DNA from: Mycoplasmatota bacterium
GTDB taxonomy: Bacteria > Bacillota_I > Bacilli_A > Izemoplasmatales > Izemoplasmataceae
Assembly (NCBI GenBank): GCA_022712785.1
Contig: JAFLJX010000046.1
Location: forward strand, 1 to 17,404
Direction: 5' to 3'
DNA: 17,404 nt
Shown here: positions 7,125-13,270 of the stretch, piece by piece
Numbering within the stretch: position 1 is the first letter of the stretch
Layout of the letters: each line of letters starts with the position of its first letter
Program-made: the position numbers and the translations under genes
Notes under the pieces: model-generated
Database searches by the model: none
What the model was told of the DNA's origin: nothing
What the model saw: the letters and a program-made list of their open reading frames with translations, nothing else

Positions 7125-7796
7125 ATGGCAAAAAGAATACTAATTGTGGAAGATGAACCTACTATAAATGATGTCTTAAAAGAATATTTAACAGAATACG
7201 GATATGATTGTATTCAAGCATTTGACGGTCTTGATGGTCTTGCAAAATTTAATGAAAGTATTTCATTGATTATTTGTGACGTCATGATGCCTAAATTAAA
7301 TGGCTTTGAACTTATCGAAGAAATTCGAAAACAAAGTGATGTAGCAATTATCATGCTCACAGCCCTCAACTCTGATGAAGATATATTAAAAGGTTATGAT
7401 TTAGGTGTGGATGAGTTTGTAAGCAAACCCTTCAGTCCAAAGATAATTGTTAGAAAAGTAAAAGCTATTCTTGGTAGAAATTCAATTAAATCACAGACAG
7501 AACTTATTACAAAGGGTATGATTGAAATGAATACCTTTGCTTTTAAAGTAAGAATAGATAATATTGATATTAACTTATCAAAAAAAGAATTTGAATTACT
7601 CAAACTCTTTCTTGAAAATGAAAATATCGTATTCACAAGAGATAGCCTGTTAAACCATATTTGGGGACATGACTACTTTGGTGATGATCGTGTTGTAGAT
7701 ACTGCGATAAAAAGATTAAGAAAAAGACTTTTAGAAGCTAGTATTTATATAAAAACAAAACATGGTGTTGGATACAAATTTGAGGTGAAACAATGA
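7125..7796 (+). CDS. OmpR/PhoB-family response regulator
   Basis: This 223-residue regulator has an N-terminal receiver domain (about 3-115) with the acidic pair Glu9/Asp10, phospho-acceptor Asp52 (in IICDVMMPKLNG), the conserved Thr79 and Lys101 (in FVSKPF). A winged-helix DNA-binding domain follows at about 125-221, ending with the typical VVDTAIKRLRKRL and HGVGYKF segments. GAGGTG lies upstream of the ATG. The stop codon overlaps the start of the kinase gene (ATGA), showing translational coupling. It is expected to be phosphorylated by that kinase and to bind direct-repeat sites with 11-bp period; such repeats lie in its own promoter and in front of the lipoprotein gene downstream. The signal is unknown. 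Confidence 0.95.
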   Translation: MAKRILIVEDEPTINDVLKEYLTEYGYDCIQAFDGLDGLAKFNESISLIICDVMMPKLNGFELIEEIRKQSDVAIIMLTALNSDEDILKGYDLGVDEFVSKPFSPKIIVRKVKAILGRNSIKSQTELITKGMIEMNTFAFKVRIDNIDINLSKKEFELLKLFLENENIVFTRDSLLNHIWGHDYFGDDRVVDTAIKRLRKRLLEASIYIKTKHGVGYKFEVKQ

Positions 7797-9202
7797 AACT
7801 AAAATCAAAAATATTCTATAAACTTTTTGGGTTAATGCTTTTTGGTTTCCTAATTGTATTTGTTATTCAATTAATTGCTAAAAATCTCTTTTTTGATACC
7901 TTATACATAAATAAGATTCATGATAGAAACATTGTTGAGATTAATGAAGTTGCAAAAGACATTGAAAAAGGACATGATTTGTACATGATCTTATTTCAAA
8001 GAGACTTAACTGACATTCAAGCTTATATAACTGATAGTAATTTCGATATTATTATTGAGGAATACTTTCCTGATGATTTTGAAGTTGAATACTTAAGTGA
8101 AGGATTCACATCACAAGACGGTGTTAACTACCAAATAATTGAGGAATCAGATGGTAATTCTTTATATACTGTATATTATAAAGAACTTACCAATGGAAAT
8201 TATCTAGTTTTCGAGCAATACTTGTCTGGTCTTATAACTGCTAACGAAACATTAAACCTAATTGATATATATATAATAATAGGAATGATAATATTTTTAT
8301 TGCCATACACATATTGGTATTCAAGAAAGTTCTCTAAACCACTTCAAGAAATGAACGTTCAAGTAAATGCACTCAGCAACTTAGAATTTTTACCACCTCT
8401 TGCAGTAAAATCAAACGATGAAATAGGTGCACTAACAAAAAGCATTAATACGGTAAGCAAGAGTTTAGAAAAATCCATCAATAAATTAAAAGATGATATT
8501 GAGTTTGAACAATATAAAGATAAAAATAGAAGAGAATTAATTGCTTCTTTATCACATGAATTAAAAACTCCTATCAGTGCTTTAAGAGCAGTGATTGAAG
8601 GAATGAGTGATAGGGTAGGTAAATATAAAGATAGAGATAGTTATCTTTTATCTTCACTTGATTACTTACACTACATGGAAACACTAAGTAAAGATTTAAT
8701 TGATGCGATTAACATTGAATCTACAACAATTAGTATAAACTCATATAAGATAAAAGATGTATTTGATCAATCAATCAGATTTGTTGAACACAATATAAAT
8801 AGTAAAAACCAATCATTGTCTTCTGATATTGACGATTGTGTTGTTTTAATAAACAAGGACATGATTCAAAGAGTATTTATTAACCTTATTAATAACGGGT
8901 CAAAATATTCTAATTCAGGAGCAACTATCAAAATCACTACTTCTATTTTAGATGATACATTAACTGTTGAAATCTTAAATACAGAAGCATATATAAACCC
9001 TGGTGATCTAACTCATTTATTTGAACCTTTTTACAGAGTTGAAAAATCAAGAAATAAAGAAACTGGTGGAAGTGGACTTGGATTATTTATTATTAAATCA
9101 ATATTAGAGGGCCACCAATCAATTTTTGATATCAAAAATACAGTTGAAGGTGTTTTATTTACTTTCACGTTAAAAATTGACACAAATAAATCATTACAAT
9201 GA
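7793..9202 (+). CDS. Membrane sensor histidine kinase
   Basis: This 469-residue kinase has a transmembrane helix at about 11-30, an extracytoplasmic sensor region of about 120 residues, a second helix at about 155-176, a HAMP-like linker (177-235) and a dimerisation domain with phospho-acceptor His255 in SLSHELKTPISAL. The ATPase domain shows the N box NLINNGSKYS (364-373), LFEPFYR (409-415) and the G2 box GGSGLGLFI (425-433). The usual DxGxG G1 box is replaced by EILNTEAYINPGDL (393-406), as in some Firmicute kinases that carry N instead of D there. The sensor region has no family I recognise and is acidic. The gene overlaps the regulator stop by 4 nt. The operator of the next gene begins at its last codons. 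Confidence 0.93.
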   Translation: MKLKSKIFYKLFGLMLFGFLIVFVIQLIAKNLFFDTLYINKIHDRNIVEINEVAKDIEKGHDLYMILFQRDLTDIQAYITDSNFDIIIEEYFPDDFEVEYLSEGFTSQDGVNYQIIEESDGNSLYTVYYKELTNGNYLVFEQYLSGLITANETLNLIDIYIIIGMIIFLLPYTYWYSRKFSKPLQEMNVQVNALSNLEFLPPLAVKSNDEIGALTKSINTVSKSLEKSINKLKDDIEFEQYKDKNRRELIASLSHELKTPISALRAVIEGMSDRVGKYKDRDSYLLSSLDYLHYMETLSKDLIDAINIESTTISINSYKIKDVFDQSIRFVEHNINSKNQSLSSDIDDCVVLINKDMIQRVFINLINNGSKYSNSGATIKITTSILDDTLTVEILNTEAYINPGDLTHLFEPFYRVEKSRNKETGGSGLGLFIIKSILEGHQSIFDIKNTVEGVLFTFTLKIDTNKSLQ

Positions 9203-9233
9203 CATATTATTGACATAACTTCTTTATATAATG
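9199..9233 (+). promoter_or_regulatory. Direct-repeat operator and promoter of the lipoprotein gene
   Basis: ATGACA (9199-9204) and TTGACA (9210-9215) form a direct repeat of 11-bp period; in fact TGACATA is repeated exactly at 9200 and 9211. TATAAT at 9227-9232 lies 11 bp after the second half-site, too close for TTGACA to be a sigma-A -35 box, and the hexamer 17 bp upstream (ATATTA) is poor. This indicates an activator-dependent promoter. The first half-site overlaps the kinase stop codon. The layout is the same as at 7065-7099, pointing to control by the cognate response regulator. Confidence 0.6.
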
Positions 9234-9263
9234 TAAGTATCAAAAAAAAGGAGGAAACATAAA

Positions 9264-10175
9264 ATGAAAAAATTGATTTTATTAGTAGCTGTATTAGGTA
9301 CAGCATTCACATTAACTGGATGTGATTTAAACAACGATCAAATGAAAGACGTAATTACAAAATGTAAAGAGGATGTTGAATGTAAAGAAATCTTAGATGC
9401 TGAGATAGATGAAGCTTTAGCTGCAAGAGGAATATCTGCAGATAACTTTATAACTGGTTATGATGAGTATTTTGATGATTTTGATTTCATTGATGTTGAA
9501 TTAACAGATGCTGAATTGGTATTATTTGATATTTTAGATGCTCTTGACGAAGAATTATATACAAAACTAGATTCAATGTCTGATGAAGACTTCAAAGTAT
9601 TGGAATTAGCTCAATTATCAGATATGTTAGGTAGAGAACTTACTATTGAAGAAATTGATGCAATAACACTTTTAGATACTTTATATAGTGCTGATTATGC
9701 AGAGAATGAGTGGCCAGAATTTGATACTGAAGAAGAGTATTTAACTTATTACTTAGGTAGAGAACTTACTAACGAAGAAGTAAATGCCTTCGCCATTATT
9801 GAAGCATTATATTCAATAGACGAAGAAGAAATGAGTGAATTATTTGCATTAACTGAGGAACAAGAAGCTGCATATAATGTAATTGATGCTCTATATGAAG
9901 AAGTATTAAATGGTATGGAATCTAAAGATCTTGAAATGATGTTAAATCGTTCTTTAACAATTGAAGAACAAACAGCATTAGATATCGTCAACAGTCTTTA
10001 TGAGGGTCTTTATGAAGATTACGACGAAGATTATGACTTCATTCAAGAATCAATTGAATATTATGAAATCATATTAGAAAGAACTCTTACAGATCAAGAA
10101 ATTGAAGCACTTGAATTAAGTTTAGATTTTATGTGCTTTGACGGTATGTCTATTGAAGAAATCGAAATAGATTAA
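9264..10175 (+). CDS. Acidic repeat lipoprotein linked to the two-component system
   Basis: The 303-residue protein has a lipoprotein signal peptide ending in the lipobox LTGC (17-20), so Cys20 should be lipidated and the protein held on the outer face of the membrane. The mature part is extremely rich in D and E with very few K or R. It holds six degenerate copies of a helical motif LTxEExxAxxIIxxLY, with LT at residues 80, 126, 168, 196, 231 and 275. The clearest are GRELTIEEIDAITLLDTLYS and GRELTNEEVNAFAIIEALYS. The predicted structure is all-helical. AGGAGG lies 9 nt before the ATG. It has its own operator-promoter and terminator. I do not recognise the family; the LTxEQ/LTxEE pattern recalls the LTxxQ motif of CpxP/Spy proteins, but homology is not shown. 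Cation binding or signal modulation is inference. Confidence 0.85.
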   Translation: MKKLILLVAVLGTAFTLTGCDLNNDQMKDVITKCKEDVECKEILDAEIDEALAARGISADNFITGYDEYFDDFDFIDVELTDAELVLFDILDALDEELYTKLDSMSDEDFKVLELAQLSDMLGRELTIEEIDAITLLDTLYSADYAENEWPEFDTEEEYLTYYLGRELTNEEVNAFAIIEALYSIDEEEMSELFALTEEQEAAYNVIDALYEEVLNGMESKDLEMMLNRSLTIEEQTALDIVNSLYEGLYEDYDEDYDFIQESIEYYEIILERTLTDQEIEALELSLDFMCFDGMSIEEIEID

Positions 10176-10225
10176 GCAAGAAAGAACATAAAATATTTTA
10201 TAAAGTTATTTGAATTATTATTATC

Positions 10226-10257
10226 AAAAGTCGATCTCATTTGAGACCGACTTTTTT
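10226..10257 (+). terminator. Rho-independent terminator after the lipoprotein gene
   Basis: AAAAGTCG (10226-10233) pairs with CGACTTTT, and TCTCA (10235-10239) pairs with TGAGA (10242-10246), with one A/C mismatch between the two helices and a TT loop. A run of six Ts ends at 10257. It lies 50 nt after the stop codon. The reverse strand also has a short T run and may help end the convergent XRE gene. Confidence 0.88.
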
Positions 10258-10357
10258 GTTTAAGCTGATTGTTTTTAAAAAAATACCTTTACTAAATTAA
10301 AGAAAATAATGTGAAATAATCTAAGTTCAAAAGAGCATATAGTTTATTTTTTAGACT

Positions 10358-11599
10358 TCATTTATATTCCACAGTGTATATAGTTACAAAACCATATAAA
10401 TCAGTTGAGTATACTTCATATGATTCTCCAAGAAAAACTGTTGAAGCAAACATTTGTAGTTTTTGAAAGAATTGATTTATTGTAGATGTCTTAATATATG
10501 CATACAATGTATTTGAGTTTATGGTATGGTCGGTAAGAGTAGTATAGTCAAGGTATGCGCTTGATTGTATTAATACATTAATTTCATCATACTCATATAC
10601 TTCAATTAAATCAAACGAATCAACAGGCATAAAGTTCAATTGAATGGTTAATTCGTAACTATGTAATCTATATAGATTTTCTGAGTAACTATGTTCTCCG
10701 ATATAAATTGGCATTCTAAGCATTGGATCAGTTATAGATTCAACATATTCTATACCTGAATCATATATCAAACCTACTTTAATATCATTTATCATTTCAG
10801 ACTTATCATACAGTATCTCTAAGTTGATCCGTTTTTCATCTTGAGAATCTATGTTTTCGTCTATTCTATGTCTATTGAATAAATTCGTATCTTCTCTTTT
10901 TTCATCTAAATAATAATACCTAATTCCCTCTAAATCATTAGGTATTTCATCTATAGAAGTGTACTCTTCTCCATTTGAAACTAAAATAATACCCATAAAA
11001 TTCTTTTCTACATACTTATCAATAACTCTAACTTCAGTAATTCTCTTTGATGTTATATCCTTTGTAAAATATATTTCTACTGTATCATTAATGTCTAATT
11101 GATAATTAGAAATCATTGAGTTACTTACTTTAGATATAAATGAAACATCATTAAAATCACTAATATCAAATGTGTATTTGTCAAATGAGTGTTCTTCAGT
11201 TACTGTAAATATAGATTTAGTATCATTGATATCTGTAATAATTGCATTGATATGATATTCTTCGTATGGCCTGTTTATAGTGATTAAAATTGTAACTATT
11301 GATACAACCAATATTATAAAAACCATAGTTAAAGCAATATAGTTTAATATTCTATTATTTCTTGATTTATTTATAGTTTTTAGAGTTAAGTCTCTTATCG
11401 AATTATCATCTAGAAGATCATCTATTTTACAATTATAGATTAATGCTAGTTTCTCTAAACTCTGAATGTCAGGTGCTGTTTTACCTTGTTCCCACCTTGA
11501 TATACATTGTCTAGTAACAAATAATTTCTCAGCTACTGCTTGTTGTGTTAATTCATTTTCTATTCTTTTATCCCTTATATTTTTAGCTATTCTCATCAT
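10358..11599 (-). CDS. XRE-family regulator with transmembrane anchor and extracytoplasmic domain
   Basis: With the start chosen here the protein has 413 residues. Residues 4-62 form a Cro/C1-type helix-turn-helix (LTQQAVAEKLFVTRQCISRWEQGKTAPDIQSLEKLA), followed by a short linker, one strong transmembrane helix (about 86-108) and about 300 residues predicted to lie outside the cell. The outer part is rich in beta-strand-forming residues and matches nothing I recognise. This layout implies a one-component membrane regulator that couples an outside or membrane signal to DNA binding. A longer frame starts at GTG 11608, but that GTG belongs to the Shine-Dalgarno AGAGGTG; the ATG at 11599 has a 6-nt spacing. 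Two inverted repeats lie just upstream and may be its own operators. Its target genes are not evident. Confidence 0.8.
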   Translation of the reverse strand: MMRIAKNIRDKRIENELTQQAVAEKLFVTRQCISRWEQGKTAPDIQSLEKLALIYNCKIDDLLDDNSIRDLTLKTINKSRNNRILNYIALTMVFIILVVSIVTILITINRPYEEYHINAIITDINDTKSIFTVTEEHSFDKYTFDISDFNDVSFISKVSNSMISNYQLDINDTVEIYFTKDITSKRITEVRVIDKYVEKNFMGIILVSNGEEYTSIDEIPNDLEGIRYYYLDEKREDTNLFNRHRIDENIDSQDEKRINLEILYDKSEMINDIKVGLIYDSGIEYVESITDPMLRMPIYIGEHSYSENLYRLHSYELTIQLNFMPVDSFDLIEVYEYDEINVLIQSSAYLDYTTLTDHTINSNTLYAYIKTSTINQFFQKLQMFASTVFLGESYEVYSTDLYGFVTIYTVEYK

Positions 11600-11613
11600 T
11601 TTGTTCACCTCTT

Positions 11614-11642
11614 ATTATATATTACATAATTTCAATGAAATC
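11614..11642 (-). promoter_or_regulatory. Probable promoter of the XRE gene with overlapping inverted repeat
   Basis: On the minus strand TATAAT (complement of 11614-11619) lies close to the ribosome site; the -35 position 17 bp away is poor (GATTTC, complement of 11637-11642). A perfect inverted repeat, ATTTCA-A-TGAAAT (11629-11641), covers the spacer and -35 region. A regulator bound there would block polymerase, fitting autorepression. Confidence 0.4.
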
Positions 11643-11652
11643 CGCACGCAAT

Positions 11653-11673
11653 TAAACAGAAACAATCTGTTTA
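11653..11673. promoter_or_regulatory. 8-bp inverted repeat upstream of the XRE gene
   Basis: The arms TAAACAGA (11653-11660) and TCTGTTTA (11666-11673) are perfect complements around a 5-nt loop. No T run follows on either strand, so it is unlikely to be a terminator. Its place 10 bp beyond the promoter suits a dimeric DNA-binding protein such as the XRE regulator. Confidence 0.4.
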
Positions 11674-11947
11674 CATAGAATTAGATCAAATCCTAATACA
11701 TTAACTCTCTCTTTGTAGTGAAACTGTTGTAGTGTATTTTTTGCGGTGTTAACATAGATCCTATTATTTCACTCGTTGCATCGATAGTTAGTTAAAACTT
11801 ATTATGCAAAATTATATTAAGTCTTCAAAAATTAAATATCCATTTAATAGTACTCTAAAATATATATACCTCATTTTATTATGGGAAACATCCATGTATT
11901 ATTTGTATTTTTTCTAGGCCCATAGCGTAAAAAACATTGATAGAATT

Positions 11948-11976
11948 GACTTCTGGAAATTTTAGAAGTCCCTTTT
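11948..11976 (+). terminator. Hairpin followed by a T run, no gene upstream
   Basis: GACTTCT (11948-11954) and AGAAGTC (11964-11970) pair around a 9-nt loop and are followed by CCTTTTT. It has the form of a plus-strand terminator, yet no plus-strand gene precedes it. It may be the leftover of a deleted gene or the end of a small unrecognised transcript. Confidence 0.35.
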
Positions 11977-11989
11977 TAAAAACCTCTTT

Positions 11990-12167
11990 TTATTTTTCAT
12001 ATTCTCTTATATATCTATATGTACTACCACATCCAATTATAACTCCATCTCATTGATAATTGATTACCGCATTATTAGGATACAGTTTACTAATTTGATT
12101 ACTATGATATTAGATTGTTGCAATTCTTTTAAGTTCTTAATTTAATTGCCTATTCTAATCTTTTCAT
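11990..12167 (-). pseudogene. Degenerate small gene, family not recognised
   Basis: On the minus strand a good ribosome site (AAAAGGAG, 6 nt before ATG 12167) starts a frame that stops after five codons (MKRLE). In another frame the downstream DNA reads as convincing protein: NQISKLYPNNAVINYQ, then a TGA, then DGVIIGCGSTYRYIREYEK and a final stop at 11990. Further stops (TAA) interrupt the same frame upstream. So one frameshift and several nonsense changes have destroyed a gene of about 58 codons. Because four neighbouring genes use TGA as stop, the internal TGA is read as damage, not tryptophan. I cannot name the family. Confidence 0.5.
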
Positions 12168-12344
12168 TTTCATCTCCTTTTACTAATATTTTAATGTAAA
12201 ATTAAGTTGTCAATCTATACATGTCTTGATTCAGAAGCCTATAACCCTAAGATTTCAATCAATTCCTTATTTCAATTTTATCACAAATATATTTTAAAAA
12301 ATACAAGAGACCATTTAACCACACTATCAATAACTATATTTATT

Positions 12345-12353
12345 TGTTATAAT
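12345..12353 (+). promoter_or_regulatory. Extended -10 promoter of the SGNH hydrolase gene
   Basis: TGTTATAAT (12345-12353) is a complete extended -10 element. The -35 position 17 bp upstream holds only TATCAA, which an extended -10 can tolerate. Transcription would start near 12360, giving a very short leader with the ribosome site right after it. Confidence 0.6.
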
Positions 12354-12379
12354 GGAATTCAAATAAGGAAGTGATTGTA

Positions 12380-13024
12380 TTGAGAAAGATTAATATATTG
12401 TTTTTAGGGAACAGTTTTACTTATTTTAACGATATGTATAAAACTTTCCGAAAAATATGTGAAGCAAACGGAATAGAAGTTGATGTAGATCAAATCGCTT
12501 ATGGTGGATATTCATTAAGTCATTATATAGGTAAATCAAGAAAAGCAAAAAAAGTAAACAAAAAGTTAGCTTTAAAACATTGGGATTATGTTATATTACA
12601 AGAACATAGTAGAAAGCCACTTGATAACCTAGACGAGTTTTTATATTCAGTTATTGAATTGAATAAGTTGATAGTAAAAAATAATGGTGAAACAGTACTA
12701 TATTCAACTTGGAGTTACTTAGATAACTCATCAAAACTTAAAGAAACAGGACTTTCATATAATGAATTTTATAACGTTTTAAATAAAGGTTATTTAGAAG
12801 CATCTAAACTAATCAATTGTAAAGTTGCACCTGTAGGTACAATTTTCAAGAAACTTCATAAGGAAATCGACTTATTAATAAAAGATGATTTCCACCCAAA
12901 TATAACTGGAAGTTATATTGCAGCCTTAGTATTATTTAAAACTATATTTATGATAAATAATGATAAACATCTATTAGATAAAATTACATTGAAAGAATCA
13001 GAATTAATTAATAGTTCAATATGA
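12380..13024 (+). CDS. SGNH/GDSL-type hydrolase (DUF4886-like)
   Basis: This 214-residue protein opens with ILFLGNSFTYFND (6-18), the block I motif of SGNH hydrolases in which Ser12 is the nucleophile. It continues with YGGYSLSHYI (41-50), DYVILQEHS (69-77) and ends with DDFHPN (169-174), giving the catalytic Asp-x-x-His pair. The blocks resemble the DUF4886 branch. Members hydrolyse esters, often acyl or acetyl groups on carbohydrates; the substrate here is unknown. There is no signal peptide, so it acts in the cytoplasm. The longest frame starts at GTG 12371, but this abuts AAGGAA with no spacing; TTG 12380 lies 5-6 nt after AAGGAAGTGA and is preferred. It is a single-gene unit with its own promoter and terminator. 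Confidence 0.8.
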   Translation: MRKINILFLGNSFTYFNDMYKTFRKICEANGIEVDVDQIAYGGYSLSHYIGKSRKAKKVNKKLALKHWDYVILQEHSRKPLDNLDEFLYSVIELNKLIVKNNGETVLYSTWSYLDNSSKLKETGLSYNEFYNVLNKGYLEASKLINCKVAPVGTIFKKLHKEIDLLIKDDFHPNITGSYIAALVLFKTIFMINNDKHLLDKITLKESELINSSI

Positions 13025-13040
13025 AAAATATAAAATAATT

Positions 13041-13076
13041 AAGGTGTATATTTCCCTACGGAAATTTCGCCTTTTT
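13041..13076 (+). terminator. Rho-independent terminator after the SGNH gene
   Basis: AAGGTG (13041-13046) pairs with CGCCTT (13068-13073, one G-T pair), and ATTTCC (13050-13055) pairs with GGAAAT (13060-13065) around a CTAC loop, with a small internal loop between the helices. A T run follows. It lies 16 nt after the stop codon. Confidence 0.82.
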
Positions 13077-13168
13077 ATTGTCTTTTTTCACATTATAATA
13101 CTTAATTAAGAGATACTTATGTGAGGCGAGTTAAAATAACTATATCCACTATCGTTGAAATAATATAG

Positions 13169-13241
13169 GTGAACACTCCTGCCACTTAACTTGTTTGAAG
13201 AGGGAATTTTCTTAAACATGTTTGATAAAGTATGGTATAAT
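13169..13241 (+). repeat. Intergenic repeat, copy 1, containing the promoter of the membrane-protein gene
   Basis: This block resembles 15049-15136 over its whole length. The core TTGAAGAGGGA-A/G-TTTTC and following bases (13195-13219) match the second copy at 23 of 25 positions. The block ends with TATAAT (13236-13241); with a 17-bp spacer the -35 is TAAACA (13213-13218). The best-conserved core thus sits directly on and upstream of the -35 region, as a regulator site would. It precedes the gene at 13271. Confidence 0.65.
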
Positions 13242-13270
13242 AAAAATAAAAAATGAAGGAGCGATATACG

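Larger units (their letters stand above)
11674..12344. other. Long non-coding, apparently decayed region
   Basis: No convincing full gene lies here. Short open stretches on the minus strand, such as one ending near 11704 and one around 11818-11910, look like scraps and have no ribosome sites. The only recognisable items are the degenerate gene at 11990-12167 and the hairpin at 11948-11976. Frequent stops in all frames and the protein-like scraps suggest gene decay, not a structured RNA. Confidence 0.5.

Noticed and set aside
11466..11678. 70-residue plus-strand ORF at the 5' end of the XRE gene
   Set aside because: It is mostly antisense to the helix-turn-helix coding region, has no ribosome site, and runs through the inverted repeats.
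11990..12167. Use of TGA as tryptophan (Mycoplasma code)
   Set aside because: Four intact genes end at TGA with proper C-termini and a coupled ATGA overlap (7793-7796), and TGG is used for Trp, so the standard code applies.
12208..12225. Third copy of the GACA direct-repeat operator, on the minus strand
   Set aside because: The two GACA units are 14 bp apart, not 11, and no -10 box lies at the expected distance.
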